Shown here piece after piece: positions 44,219 through 52,310 of a stretch of 64,000 bases of DNA (the first letter of the stretch is position 1; the number at the start of each line of letters is the position of its first letter). The notes below the pieces were generated by a model. That model saw only the letters and a program-made list of their open reading frames with translations. It made no database searches and was not told the origin of the DNA. The stretch comes from Streptomyces sp. CG 926. Its GTDB lineage: Bacteria; Actinomycetota; Actinomycetes; Streptomycetales; Streptomycetaceae. The position numbers and the translations under genes are program-made. Location of the stretch: the NCBI RefSeq assembly GCF_003148825.1, contig NZ_QGGZ01000002.1, positions 372,001-436,000 of the forward strand, given 5' to 3'.

Positions 44219-45115
44219 ATGGGTGAATCGAGCGTGAAGACACTGGAAACCCGGACGGACGTCTCATCACCCACCGTGGTCGAGACCGAGACCCGTCCGG
44301 TGTCCGAGCGCACCCTGCTCTCCCGGTTGCGGGCCCCTCGCCGGCCTCGGATCTGGTTCGAGGTCCTGCTCATCGCGATCAGCTACTGGACGTACTCGCT
44401 GATCCGTAACGCGGTGCCCGAGCAGAAGACGGCGGCCCTCGCCAACGCCGACTGGATCTGGAGCGTCGAGCGGACCCTCGGCATCGCCGTCGAGCAGTCG
44501 GTCAACCACACGATCAACTCCGTGACGTGGCTGATCGTCGGCATGAACTACTACTACGCCACGCTCCACTTCGTCGTGACGATCGGCGTGCTGGTCTGGA
44601 TCTACCGTTTCCATCCGGGGCGGTACGCCGCCACGCGCATGGTCCTCTTCGCCACCACCGGCGTCGCCCTGGTCGGCTACTACTGCTATCCGCTCGCGCC
44701 GCCCCGGCTGATGAACGGGCAGCACTTCATCGACACCGTGCTGGTCCACCACACCTGGGGCTCCATGGCCTCGGGCAACCTCAAGCAGATGTCGAACCAG
44801 TACGCCGCGATGCCGTCCATGCACATAGGGTGGTCGCTCTGGTGCGGCCTGACGATCTTCGCGGTCGCCTCGGCCCCCTGGGCCCGGATCCTGGGCCTGC
44901 TCTACCCGACGGCGACGCTCGTCGTCATCGTGGCGACCGCCAACCACTTCTGGCTCGACGCCGTGGGCGGCATGATCTGCCTGGCCTTCGGCTACACGGT
45001 CTCGCGGTCCTGGTACGGCTCCTTCGCCCACCGCCTGCCCCGCCACCCCGAGCACGCGGGCCCGCACCCGGCCTCGGAACTGCTGAACCGGGTCCGGGTC
45101 CGCTCCCGCGCCTGA
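44219..45115 (+). CDS. PAP2-family phosphatase / inositol-phosphoceramide-synthase-like membrane protein
   Basis: A 298-residue membrane protein with six helices. The acid-phosphatase signature is split as YPLAPPRL (near 159-166), MPSMHIGWS (about 199-207, catalytic His) and ATANHFWLDAVGG (about 239-251, second catalytic His). This is the PAP2 pattern of lipid-phosphate phosphatases and phosphatidylinositol/ceramide transferases, acting on lipid-linked phosphates at the outer face of the membrane. The N-terminal 40 residues are hydrophilic. ATG 44219 lacks a ribosome site, suggesting leaderless initiation. It is convergent with an acetyltransferase gene, with 4 bp between the stops. The lipid substrate is unknown. 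Confidence 0.88.
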   Translation: MGESSVKTLETRTDVSSPTVVETETRPVSERTLLSRLRAPRRPRIWFEVLLIAISYWTYSLIRNAVPEQKTAALANADWIWSVERTLGIAVEQSVNHTINSVTWLIVGMNYYYATLHFVVTIGVLVWIYRFHPGRYAATRMVLFATTGVALVGYYCYPLAPPRLMNGQHFIDTVLVHHTWGSMASGNLKQMSNQYAAMPSMHIGWSLWCGLTIFAVASAPWARILGLLYPTATLVVIVATANHFWLDAVGGMICLAFGYTVSRSWYGSFAHRLPRHPEHAGPHPASELLNRVRVRSRA

Positions 45116-45119
45116 GGCC

Positions 45120-45551
45120 CTACTGCTCCCCGAAGGCCATCCACTTCTCCGGCGTGGCCAGGGGCTCGAAGCCGTATCGGGCGTAGACGCCGTGCGCATC
45201 GGCGGTCGCGAGCAGCACCCGGCGCAGGCCGTACGGCTCCAGGTGCGCGCACACCGCGTCCACGAGGGCCCCGCCGAGCCCCTTGCCGCGGGCCCCCGGA
45301 TCGACGTAGACATCGCAGAGCCAGGCGAAGGTGGCCCGGTCGGTGACGACGCGGGCGTACGCGAGCTGGGCGCCGGAGGCCTGGTCGTAGACGCCGAAGT
45401 TCACGGACCCCGCGATGGCGTCCTCCTGCTTCTGCCGGCTGCGCCCGAGCGCCCAGTAGGCGTCTTCGGACAGCCAGCGGTGGACGAGCCCGACGTCGAG
45501 TCGGGCGGCGTCGGTGGAGATCTCGTATCCGTCGGGAAGGTCGTCACTCAT
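45120..45551 (-). CDS. GNAT-family N-acetyltransferase
   Basis: A 143-residue acetyltransferase. The core FAWLCDVYVDPGARGKGLGGALVDAVCAHL carries the R/Q-x-x-G-x-G/A acetyl-CoA loop (RGKGLG). RRVLLATADAHGVYARYGFEPL is the C-terminal signature, and W-S-E-D-A-Y-W-A-L-G-R-S-R near the start is typical of a small actinobacterial GNAT subgroup. I chose ATG 45551 over TTG 45563. The gene is convergent with the PAP2 gene and lies downstream of the phospholipase gene on the same strand (42 bp). Substrate unknown. Confidence 0.88.
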   Translation of the reverse strand: MSDDLPDGYEISTDAARLDVGLVHRWLSEDAYWALGRSRQKQEDAIAGSVNFGVYDQASGAQLAYARVVTDRATFAWLCDVYVDPGARGKGLGGALVDAVCAHLEPYGLRRVLLATADAHGVYARYGFEPLATPEKWMAFGEQ

Positions 45552-45593
45552 CCCGGTATCCAACCAGCGCCGCCCGTCCCGTGCCGGCGGATA

Positions 45594-47663
45594 TCAGGAG
45601 GACTGGTTGGTCAGGATCGCCGGGTCCGACAAGCCGGCCGCACCGGTTTCGACCTTGCCGGCGAAGCGCCGGCCGAAGTCCGCGAACTCGGACGCGGTGA
45701 CCGTCACGTCGTACCAGCGCTTCGTGTTCTTCAGGGAGACGGTGTACGTGACGGTGGCACCCTTGGCGACGGTGAGGCGCTTGGGGCCGCCACCGTAGGC
45801 GTTGGTGACGGTGAGCGTCGCCGTTGACGCCCCGGCATTGGTGAAGGTGAGGTCCAGGTTGCCCGTGGTGGCGTTGTGGCGGGCGGTGACCTCGGGGCCG
45901 GGGGTGGTGCCGGGGTTGCGGAAGCCGCGCAGGAAGCCGTTGGGGCCGTGGACGGTCAGGTCGGTGACGCCGGCCGAGTAGCGGGTGTTCCAGGTGTCCG
46001 AGATCGACTTGCCGGCCTCGGTCGTGTACGTCCAAGGGGCGTCGGTCCGGTTGCCCGCGGTGATGTAGAACTGCGCGCCCAGGTCCGGGCCGCCGCTGAA
46101 GGTCAGCTTGAACTTGCCCTCGCCGGTGAGCGCCGCGCCGTCCACGTACGGGGCGTACTTCAGCGGACGGGTGCGGCACAGGCCCTTCTCCTGGCGCGGC
46201 ATGCTCCCCACGGCGGGCGGGGTGGCCCGGAAGTCGGGGTGTCGCTCGCGGTCCTGCGGCTGCCATGCACCGGTGTCGGGCAGCGACACCGTGGCGGTGT
46301 CCTGGCGGGCGAAGTCGAAGGCCGAGGTCAGGTCACCGCAGACGGCACGGCGCCAGGGCGAGATGTTGGGCTCCTGCACACCGAAGCGCTTCTCCATGAA
46401 GCGGATCACCGAGGTGTGGTCGAAGGTCTCGGAGCAGGAGTAGCCGCCGGTGCTCCACGGCGAGACGACGAGCATCGGGACGCGCGGGCCCAGCCCGTAC
46501 GGTCCTGCGACGTAGCCCGCCTTGCCGGGGAAGACGTCGAGGGCGGTCGGCGTGGTCGACAAGCCCTGGTTCGCGTCGGCGGGGGCGTACGGCGGGACGA
46601 CGTGGTCGAAGAAGCCGTCGTTCTCGTCGTACGTGATGAACAGGGCGGTACGGGCCCACACGTCGGGGTTGGACGTCAGCGCGTCCAGCACCTGCGCGAT
46701 GTACCACGCGCCGTAGTTCGAGGGCCAGTTGGAGTGCTCGCTGAAGGCTTCGGGGGCGGCGATCCAGGAGACCTGGGGCAGGGTGCCGGCGGCGACGTCC
46801 GCGCGCAGCCGGTCGAAGTAGCCCTCGCCGGACCTGGCGTCGGTGCCGGTGCGGGCCTTGTCGAAGAGCGGGCTGCCGGGCTGGGCGTTGCGGTACTTGT
46901 TGAAGTAGAGGAGCGAGTTGTCGCCGTAGTTGCCGCGGTAGGCGTCATCGATCCAGCCCCAGGATCCGGCGGCGTCGAGACCGTTGCCGATGTCCTGGTA
47001 GACCTTCCAGGAGACGCCGGCCTGCTCCAGGCGCTCGGGGTAGGTGGTCCAGTCGTAACCGGCCTCGGCGTTGTTGAGGACCGGTCCGCCGTTCTTGCCG
47101 TCGTTGCCGGTGTGGCCCGACCAGAGGTAGTAGCGGTTGGGGTCGGTCGAGCCGATGAAGGAGCAGTGGTAGGCATCGCAGATGGTGAACGTGTCGGCGA
47201 GGGCGTAGTGGAACGGAATGTCGTCGCGCGTCAGGTACGCCATGGTGGCCGGCGTCTTGGCGGGCACCCAGTTGTCGTACTTGCCCTTGTTGAAGGCGCT
47301 CTGGCCACCGGCCCAGTCGTGGTTGAGGCCCTGGAGGAATTCCATGCCCAGGTCGTCGGACGGCGGGCGGAACGGCAGGGTCTCCTTGCCCGCGTTGTCG
47401 GCCTGGTGCCAGACGGACTTGCCGCTGGGCAGGGTGGCGGGGCGCGGGTCGCCGAAGCCGCGGACTCCGCGCAGCGCACCGTAGTAGTGGTCGAAGGAAC
47501 GGTTCTCCTGCATCAGCACCACGATGTGCTCGACATCGGCGATGGTGCCGGTCGTCCCCTGCGCGGGAATCGCGGCGGCACGCGCGATGCTCTCGTTGAG
47601 CAGGCTCAGGGCGGCGGCGCCGCCGGTGAGCTGGAGGAAGCGGCGTCGGTTGAGTTCTGCCAT
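45594..47663 (-). CDS. Tat-exported phospholipase C (phosphocholine-specific type)
   Basis: A 689-residue secreted phospholipase C of the acid-phosphatase-superfamily (non-haemolytic PlcC/PlcN) type. The N-terminus NRRRFLQLTGGAAALSLL is a clear twin-arginine signal, so the enzyme is exported folded. Catalytic-domain motifs are IVVLMQENRSFDHYYGALRGVRGF (metal-binding Asn/Glu, near residue 46), DAYHCSFIGSTDPNRYY, FITYDENDGFFDHVVPP and SCSETFDHTSVIRFME. Two C-terminal DUF756-type beta domains (about residues 500-689) are typical. It cleaves phosphatidylcholine to diacylglycerol and phosphocholine outside the cell, probably for phosphate scavenging. I saw no convincing PHO box in the 200-bp upstream gap. 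Confidence 0.93.
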   Translation of the reverse strand: MAELNRRRFLQLTGGAAALSLLNESIARAAAIPAQGTTGTIADVEHIVVLMQENRSFDHYYGALRGVRGFGDPRPATLPSGKSVWHQADNAGKETLPFRPPSDDLGMEFLQGLNHDWAGGQSAFNKGKYDNWVPAKTPATMAYLTRDDIPFHYALADTFTICDAYHCSFIGSTDPNRYYLWSGHTGNDGKNGGPVLNNAEAGYDWTTYPERLEQAGVSWKVYQDIGNGLDAAGSWGWIDDAYRGNYGDNSLLYFNKYRNAQPGSPLFDKARTGTDARSGEGYFDRLRADVAAGTLPQVSWIAAPEAFSEHSNWPSNYGAWYIAQVLDALTSNPDVWARTALFITYDENDGFFDHVVPPYAPADANQGLSTTPTALDVFPGKAGYVAGPYGLGPRVPMLVVSPWSTGGYSCSETFDHTSVIRFMEKRFGVQEPNISPWRRAVCGDLTSAFDFARQDTATVSLPDTGAWQPQDRERHPDFRATPPAVGSMPRQEKGLCRTRPLKYAPYVDGAALTGEGKFKLTFSGGPDLGAQFYITAGNRTDAPWTYTTEAGKSISDTWNTRYSAGVTDLTVHGPNGFLRGFRNPGTTPGPEVTARHNATTGNLDLTFTNAGASTATLTVTNAYGGGPKRLTVAKGATVTYTVSLKNTKRWYDVTVTASEFADFGRRFAGKVETGAAGLSDPAILTNQSS

Positions 47664-47810
47664 GGCGAGAAACCTCTGCTGTGTCGAGGGTGGTTGAGCG
47701 CTCCCAAGAACAGCGTGCCCGGCCTACCGGAGAGGGAGCCCGGTGTGACGGCAGCGGGTACGCCAGGCGAACGGCAGTCGGATTCTGCCGGATTCCGGCG
47801 GATCGGTGCA

Positions 47811-47860
47811 GTCCGGCGGAGTCCGGTGGGGTCCGGTGGAGTCCGGTGGAGTCCGGTGGA
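47811..47860. repeat. 10-bp tandem repeat upstream of the phospholipase gene
   Basis: Four consecutive copies of GTCCGGTGGA or its one-base variant (47821-47860) follow a degenerate GTCCGGCGGA copy at 47811-47820. They end 3 bp before the stop of the acetyltransferase at 47864. The flanking 47690-47810 region has looser TCCGG/CGGA echoes. Confidence 0.85.
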
Positions 47861-47863
47861 ATG

Positions 47864-48361
47864 TCAGCAGCCGCGCTCGTATTCGACCTGGGTGAGGGGC
47901 TTCCCGTCGCCGAAGTCGAAGGGGCGTACGCCGCCGCTCTCGGTGAAGCCGCACTTGGTGTAGAAGCGGCGGGAGCGCGGGGTGTCGCGCAGGGTCCACA
48001 GGTGGGTGCGGGCGAACCCGTCGTCGCGCAGGTGGTTCAGGGTCTCGGTCATGAGCGCGGCCGCGATGCCGCTGCCCCAGGCGTCGGGGTGGGTGTAGAA
48101 GGAGAGGATCTCGGCCAGCCCCGGCCGGGTCGCGGAGGCCCGGAAAGCGGTCAGCGCGAGCGGGCGGCCGTCGTGTTCGGCGAGCAGGATCGGGGTGTCG
48201 TCCTGCCCGACCCTGTCGTGCCATCGCGTTCGCCTGCTCCGGACACCGTCCGCGGCGAACTCGGGATCGAAGAAGGGGGCGTACGCGGCCTCCCAGGCCG
48301 CGGCGTGGATCTCGCCGAGAGCGTCCCCGTCGTGCGGGCCTGCGCGATGGATGGTGAACAT
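47864..48361 (-). CDS. GNAT-family N-acetyltransferase
   Basis: A 165-residue acetyltransferase starting at ATG 48361. It has the full GNAT pattern: FTIHRAGPHDGDALGEIHAAAWEAAYAPFF, LAEILSFYTHPDAWGSGIAAALM (acetyl-CoA loop WGSGIA) and LWTLRDTPRSRRFYTKCGFTESG. It is closest by eye to the small RimI-like GNATs. It lies 43 bp downstream of the HEAT-protein gene on the same strand, so it may be the distal gene of that operon. Substrate unknown. Confidence 0.9.
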   Translation of the reverse strand: MFTIHRAGPHDGDALGEIHAAAWEAAYAPFFDPEFAADGVRSRRTRWHDRVGQDDTPILLAEHDGRPLALTAFRASATRPGLAEILSFYTHPDAWGSGIAAALMTETLNHLRDDGFARTHLWTLRDTPRSRRFYTKCGFTESGGVRPFDFGDGKPLTQVEYERGC

Positions 48362-48404
48362 CCCGTCACCGTATCCCCGCCGCGTTGCCGGGTACTTCCG
48401 AATG

Positions 48405-49520
48405 TCAGACCGGGCGCTTGAACCGAGCGATCCGTTCCAGGGCCTCGGTGAGGGTGCGGACGTAGGCCGTGTCCGCCAGGATCCGTACCCGCTCGTACGG
48501 GTAGGTCAGGCGTTCCTCCTGGGCCAGGATCCCGACCAGCAGGGGCACGGCGGTGGCGGCCGGGGCGCCGATCTCCCCGAGCCGGCGGACGGCTTCCCGC
48601 ACCGGGAGGGCCGGATGTCCCGTCCAGGCCGGGTCCACCTCGGCCGGCAGGACCGGTACGGCGGGCTCCGGGTCTCCGGTGATCCGCCGGTACGCGTGCG
48701 CGGCGGCGACCCGGGTCCACGCGCCGGGCGACTCCATCAGGCCGCGCACGGCGTCCGCGTGGGCGGCGGCCGCCGGGCCGAGATCGGCGAGGAAGGGCAG
48801 GCCGTGGCTCGCCGTCCCCGACCGCACGGCCGCTCCGCACACATCGAGCGCGAGGGTCGGATCGCCGGTGACCCGCCAGTGCGCCCAGGCGGCGCGGCGG
48901 GGGTGCGGACGGCCGGCGCGCGGGTCGCGGCCGGTCGCGAACGCGGCCAGCCGGTCGGCCGTTCCGGCCGCGGCGGGCCCGATGCCGCCGAGGACGCGCA
49001 TCGCGTCGTAGGCGTACGGGGTGTCCAGGCGGCGGGCCACCTCGTCCACGGCGGGTGCGGCGGCCGCACCGCAGAGCGCGAGGAGGTCGAGGGTGGTGGT
49101 GTTGCGGTGGTAGTCGTCCGCAGCGCGCCGCAGCTTGGTCAGCATGACCTCGGCCAACTCGGCCGAGGGCAACGCGGCCATGATGCGGGACTTCGCGCGG
49201 TCGTACGGGAGTCCGCCGTGCTCCGCCAGGCGATGCAGGGCGGGCAGAGCCCGCAGGTCACCCGTCCCGGCGAGGGCGAGCGCGAGCGTCTCGACCTCGT
49301 GGTCGGAGGCACGGGCGAAGCGGCCGAGCCGGCTCCTGAGCGAGGCGGCGAGCGGGTCGGCATACGCGGAAACGGCAGGACCGGCCTGTATCACCGCGTG
49401 ATCGGCGTCCCAGGTGGAGTGCATGTCGTCGCAGACGGCTTTGACGACGACCTCCCAGCACCATGGCTCGGGCCACCGGTGGCGGAGCACGGCCTGGACG
49501 GCGTCGTCGAGCCGTCTCAC
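48405..49520 (-). CDS. HEAT-repeat protein coupled to the DUF397 gene
   Basis: A 371-residue helical repeat protein. GTG 49520 overlaps the TGA of the DUF397 gene (GTGA), which fixes the start and indicates coupled translation. After an N-terminal segment (RRLDDAVQAVLRHRWPEPWCWEVVVKAVCDDMHSTWDADHAV) come at least six degenerate HEAT/PBS-lyase-like repeats, recognisable by A-L-P-A-L-H-R-L-A, APAVDEVARRLD, VLGGIGPAAAGTADRLAAFA and VRRLGEIGAPAATAVPLLVGIL. Such solenoids bind other proteins. No enzyme motif or export signal is seen. It is the third gene of an XRE-DUF397-HEAT unit, so it may act with that regulator pair; this is an unusual companion for WhiJ-like systems. Confidence 0.8.
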   Translation of the reverse strand: MRRLDDAVQAVLRHRWPEPWCWEVVVKAVCDDMHSTWDADHAVIQAGPAVSAYADPLAASLRSRLGRFARASDHEVETLALALAGTGDLRALPALHRLAEHGGLPYDRAKSRIMAALPSAELAEVMLTKLRRAADDYHRNTTTLDLLALCGAAAAPAVDEVARRLDTPYAYDAMRVLGGIGPAAAGTADRLAAFATGRDPRAGRPHPRRAAWAHWRVTGDPTLALDVCGAAVRSGTASHGLPFLADLGPAAAAHADAVRGLMESPGAWTRVAAAHAYRRITGDPEPAVPVLPAEVDPAWTGHPALPVREAVRRLGEIGAPAATAVPLLVGILAQEERLTYPYERVRILADTAYVRTLTEALERIARFKRPV

Positions 49521-49774
49521 GCGGCGGCGAAGTCCACGAATCCGGTCCAGGCGCGCGGGGTGAGCGCGAGCCGGGCGTCGTCGGGACGCTTGGAGTCCCG
49601 GACGAGGACGGTGCCGGGGGTGTGGGCGACCTCGACGCAGTCGGGTCCGTCGTTCGTGCTGTAGCTGCTCTTGGTCCAGGCGACCTCGATGCAGTCTGGC
49701 CCGTCGGCGGTGCTGTAACTGCTCTTGACCCACGTCAGTGCAGAGAGGGCCTCGGCCGACGGCTTGATGCTCAT
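49517..49774 (-). CDS. DUF397 protein with duplicated motif
   Basis: An 85-residue DUF397 protein, the small partner usually encoded next to WhiJ-type XRE regulators and thought to antagonise them. The start ATG 49774 overlaps the XRE stop (ATGA). The diagnostic motif W-x-K-S-S-Y-S-x-x-x-G-x-x-C-x-E-V-A occurs twice in direct succession (W15-A32 and W33-A50), encoded by two near-identical 54-bp blocks (49625-49732). The tail VLVRDSKRPDDARLALTPRAWTGFVDF is the normal end of the family. Most DUF397 proteins of about 65 residues have one motif, so the gene has grown by internal duplication. Confidence 0.92.
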   Translation of the reverse strand: MSIKPSAEALSALTWVKSSYSTADGPDCIEVAWTKSSYSTNDGPDCVEVAHTPGTVLVRDSKRPDDARLALTPRAWTGFVDFAAA

Positions 49775-50619
49775 GTCTCCCCCAGTACCTTCTCGATGAA
49801 CGTGAGCGATGCGCGAGGCGTAAGGGCCTGCGCTCGGATCATGCCATAGCGCATGTCCAAGATCTGGACCTCTTTGGGCTCGGTGATCAAGCGGTGCGCC
49901 AACTGGCCTTCGTTGTGTCCGACAGTCGTTCCGTCGTTGAGGCGCATGACTTTGAACGATGCGGCGAGACCTGAGTGTTCCTCAACCCCGATGGGCATGA
50001 CCTGGATCTCAACATTGCGCAACCGGCCGATCTCCAGCAGGTGCTCCAGTTGGCGGCGCAGCACCATCTTGCCCCCGATGGGCCGTCGGAGGACAGCCTC
50101 CTCCTGCACGACGGTCAACAGCGGGGCCGGATGCTGTCGGAGGATTTTCTGGCGTGCCAGCCTCGCCGTGGCCAAGCGCTCGATCTCGTCCTCCGAGAAT
50201 CCGGGGCGCCTGAGACCGAAGAGGGCGCGAGCGTACTCCTCGGTCTGCAGCAGGCCCGGCACCACGACGTTGTCGTACGACCCGATCTCAACCGCCTCGG
50301 ATTCCAGCTTGGCCAGATCCCGGACCTTCTTCGGGTACCGCGCCCTTTCGATGTCCGCCTTCATCACGGCAATTTTCCCACCCGCCCCAAGAACCTCGTC
50401 CGCCTTGTCCAAGAACTCCGGACGCGGAATGCGGGCGCCGCGCTCGATCTTGTAGATCAGGTTCGCTCCGTAACCCATCCGTTCACCGAACTTCGCCCGG
50501 TCGAGTCCGGCGGCCTCCCGCCACATTTTCAGCTGGCGTCCCACCGTCGCGATGACCGCCCCGGATTCGTCCTCAGGGTCGAGTTCCCAGCTCGACTCGT
50601 CCGTGCCGTCCGTGCTCAC
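49771..50619 (-). CDS. XRE-family regulator with DUF5753 (WhiJ-like)
   Basis: A 282-residue regulator. GTG 50619 is chosen because GGAGG lies 5 bp upstream; GTG 50625 would be inside that spacing. The N-terminal Cro/CI-type helix-turn-helix covers about residues 20-75 (VGRQLKMWREAAGLDRAKFGERMGYGANLIYKIERGARIPRPEF). The remainder is DUF5753 (VVPGLLQTEEYARALF ... EEAVLRRPIGGKMVLRRQLEHLLE ... IQVMPIG). Proteins of this layout (WhiJ class) act with DUF397 proteins in the control of development and antibiotic production in Streptomyces. It heads an operon with DUF397 and HEAT genes and is divergent from an ATPase gene 91 bp away, another standard partner. Confidence 0.93.
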   Translation of the reverse strand: MSTDGTDESSWELDPEDESGAVIATVGRQLKMWREAAGLDRAKFGERMGYGANLIYKIERGARIPRPEFLDKADEVLGAGGKIAVMKADIERARYPKKVRDLAKLESEAVEIGSYDNVVVPGLLQTEEYARALFGLRRPGFSEDEIERLATARLARQKILRQHPAPLLTVVQEEAVLRRPIGGKMVLRRQLEHLLEIGRLRNVEIQVMPIGVEEHSGLAASFKVMRLNDGTTVGHNEGQLAHRLITEPKEVQILDMRYGMIRAQALTPRASLTFIEKVLGET

Positions 50620-50710
50620 TTCCACCTCCGCTGGACCGGGAGGACACGGCGGGACGACTTTGGACAGCCGTCGTACACAGCGCCCTCAACTCTGTTCAGG
50701 TTACGCACGG

Positions 50711-51193
50711 ATGGCCACGCTGAGTCACGTGAATCAGGAAATCTGCCTCGTCGCCACGCTCCCTTCCACCCCGCGCGGCGCACGCGCCGCCCGCGCGCTC
50801 ACGGTGGCCCAACTTGCGGAACAGAAGCTTCCGTTCGATGACGCGGCGCAGGTCGTCGCCGAGCTCGCCGCGAATGCCGTGACGCACGGGAAGGTGTGCG
50901 GGCGTGACTTCCGGCTGGCGTTGCGCATCACGCCCGGGCCTACGCTCCGTATCGAAGTGTCGGACACCCGACGGGAGTTCGGACCGCCGGCGGCGGCCGA
51001 CGTACCGGCACCCGGGGCGGAGTCGGGGCGGGGGCTGGTTCTGGTGTCCGCACTCGCCACGCGCTGGGGGACGGACCACGGGCCCGTGCCACTGAAAACC
51101 GTATGGGCGGAAATGGATTTGGCGAGTCCGATTTCACCGGATCGAGGTTTCCACGACCCGGTGGGGCGATGTCCGGTCGCACGCGACGCCTAA
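50711..51193 (+). CDS. Anti-sigma-factor-like ATP-binding protein (HATPase_c_2)
   Basis: A 160-residue protein with the GHKL ATPase fold of RsbW/SpoIIAB-like proteins: FDDAAQVVAELAANAVTHGKV (N-box with the conserved E-L-x-x-N-A), RIEVSDTRREFGP (G1 box) and SGRGLVLVSALATRWG (G2 box). ATG 50711 gives a natural N-terminus, MATLSHVNQEICLVATLPSTPRGARAARA. Such proteins bind sigma or anti-anti-sigma factors in an ATP-dependent way. In Streptomyces many small copies sit beside XRE/DUF397 genes, as here, where it is divergent from the XRE gene. Confidence 0.9.
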   Translation: MATLSHVNQEICLVATLPSTPRGARAARALTVAQLAEQKLPFDDAAQVVAELAANAVTHGKVCGRDFRLALRITPGPTLRIEVSDTRREFGPPAAADVPAPGAESGRGLVLVSALATRWGTDHGPVPLKTVWAEMDLASPISPDRGFHDPVGRCPVARDA

Positions 51194-51333
51194 TGACAGA
51201 TAACCGGGGGGAATAACCTCTCCATACCTCCCCCTCCCCTCTCACCCGGTCGGGTGAATCACCCCAACCCAGCTGGCGCATATGACAATTCGCCGGGCAC
51301 TCTGATGCTCGACAACCCCATAAAACGCGTACG

Positions 51334-51367
51334 GCCCTCGTACGGGACTGGCATCCCGGGCGAGGGC
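51334..51367 (+). promoter_or_regulatory. Stem-loop upstream of the winged-helix/zinc-ribbon gene
   Basis: GCCCTCG (51334-51340) pairs with CGAGGGC (51361-51367) around a 20-nt loop, 31 bp before the chosen start at 51398. It could be a terminator of the preceding gene or a leader structure; 140 bp separate it from that gene's stop. Confidence 0.4.
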
Positions 51368-51397
51368 CTGACCACAGCGGAAGCAGACTCTTCCCCC

Positions 51398-52273
51398 ATG
51401 GCTGACCAGCAGTTTAGCGCGCCCTCGCGCGCCTTGTCGGGCATCCGACACATCAACCACGACCACCGCCGCGGCTACGTCAAGATCGGCAACCACCTCG
51501 CCCAGCACCGCGAGCTGAGCATGACGGCGATCGGTCTGGCCACGCACATCCAGTCCCTCCCGACGGGCAGCAAGGTCACCATCAAGGCCCTGGCCGAGCG
51601 TTTCCCGGAAGGCGAGGTCCGGATCGCCACCGCGCTGCGCGAGCTGGAGACGCACGGCTACCTGGCGCGCCTCAAGGAGCGACTTCCGTCCGGGCATGTC
51701 GTGACCTGCACGGTCTCGTACAACAACCCGCCGGCGAGGTCGACGGAGACGCACCGCGAGCGGCGCGGGCCCGCCTCGACCCCCCAGCCCGACCTGGACG
51801 CCGACCCGGAGCCCGCCCCCGATCCAGCACCCGAGCCTGCCCTCGATCCAGCACCTGAAGAGGCCCCGGAGGACGTCCCGGAGGCAGAGCTGCCGGAAGC
51901 CGAGCTCCAGGCACGGCAGTTGCTGGCCCGGCTGCGGCTGCGCGATCCCCGGTTGGTGCTGTCCGAGCGCGACACGGTGCGGCTGGCGCCCGCCGCGGCC
52001 CGCTGGTTGGACCGCGGTCTGCCTCAGGCCGCCGTCATCGCCGCCCTGACGCGTGCGCTGCCGTCGGCCACGATCCACTCCCCGGCGGCCCTGCTCGCCC
52101 ACCGCCTGCGGGAACAGCTCCCGCCCCGGATCCCGGACGCCTGGGAGGCGTACCCCGTGGGGCCCGACCGGGAGGTCCATCCCCTCCGCTCGTGCGAGGA
52201 CTGCGACCGCGCCTTCCGCTCCCCCGTCCCGGGGCGGTGCACCTCCTGCGCGGCAGCGGCGCCGGCGGCCTGA
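51398..52273 (+). CDS. Winged-helix DNA-binding protein with C-terminal zinc ribbon
   Basis: A 291-residue protein. I chose ATG 51398 because conserved-looking sequence begins there (ADQQFSAPSRALSGIRHINHDHRRGYVKIGNHLAQHRELSMTAIGLATHIQSLPTG). Residues about 40-110 form a winged helix (SKVTIKALAERFPEGEVRIATALRELETHGYLARLKERLPSG) like MarR/replication-initiator heads. A long acidic Pro-rich linker follows (DADPEPAPDPAPEPALDPAPEEAPED), then a helical region. C-terminal SCEDCDRAF ... GRCTSC is a four-Cys zinc ribbon. This combination is common and poorly characterised in Streptomyces; transcriptional control is inferred. An in-frame ATG at 51254 is an alternative start. Linkers of this composition often vary in length. 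Confidence 0.8.
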   Translation: MADQQFSAPSRALSGIRHINHDHRRGYVKIGNHLAQHRELSMTAIGLATHIQSLPTGSKVTIKALAERFPEGEVRIATALRELETHGYLARLKERLPSGHVVTCTVSYNNPPARSTETHRERRGPASTPQPDLDADPEPAPDPAPEPALDPAPEEAPEDVPEAELPEAELQARQLLARLRLRDPRLVLSERDTVRLAPAAARWLDRGLPQAAVIAALTRALPSATIHSPAALLAHRLREQLPPRIPDAWEAYPVGPDREVHPLRSCEDCDRAFRSPVPGRCTSCAAAAPAA

Positions 52274-52310
52274 AGCCCTTCCCTTCACACCTCCGAGGGA
52301 CAATGTTCGG

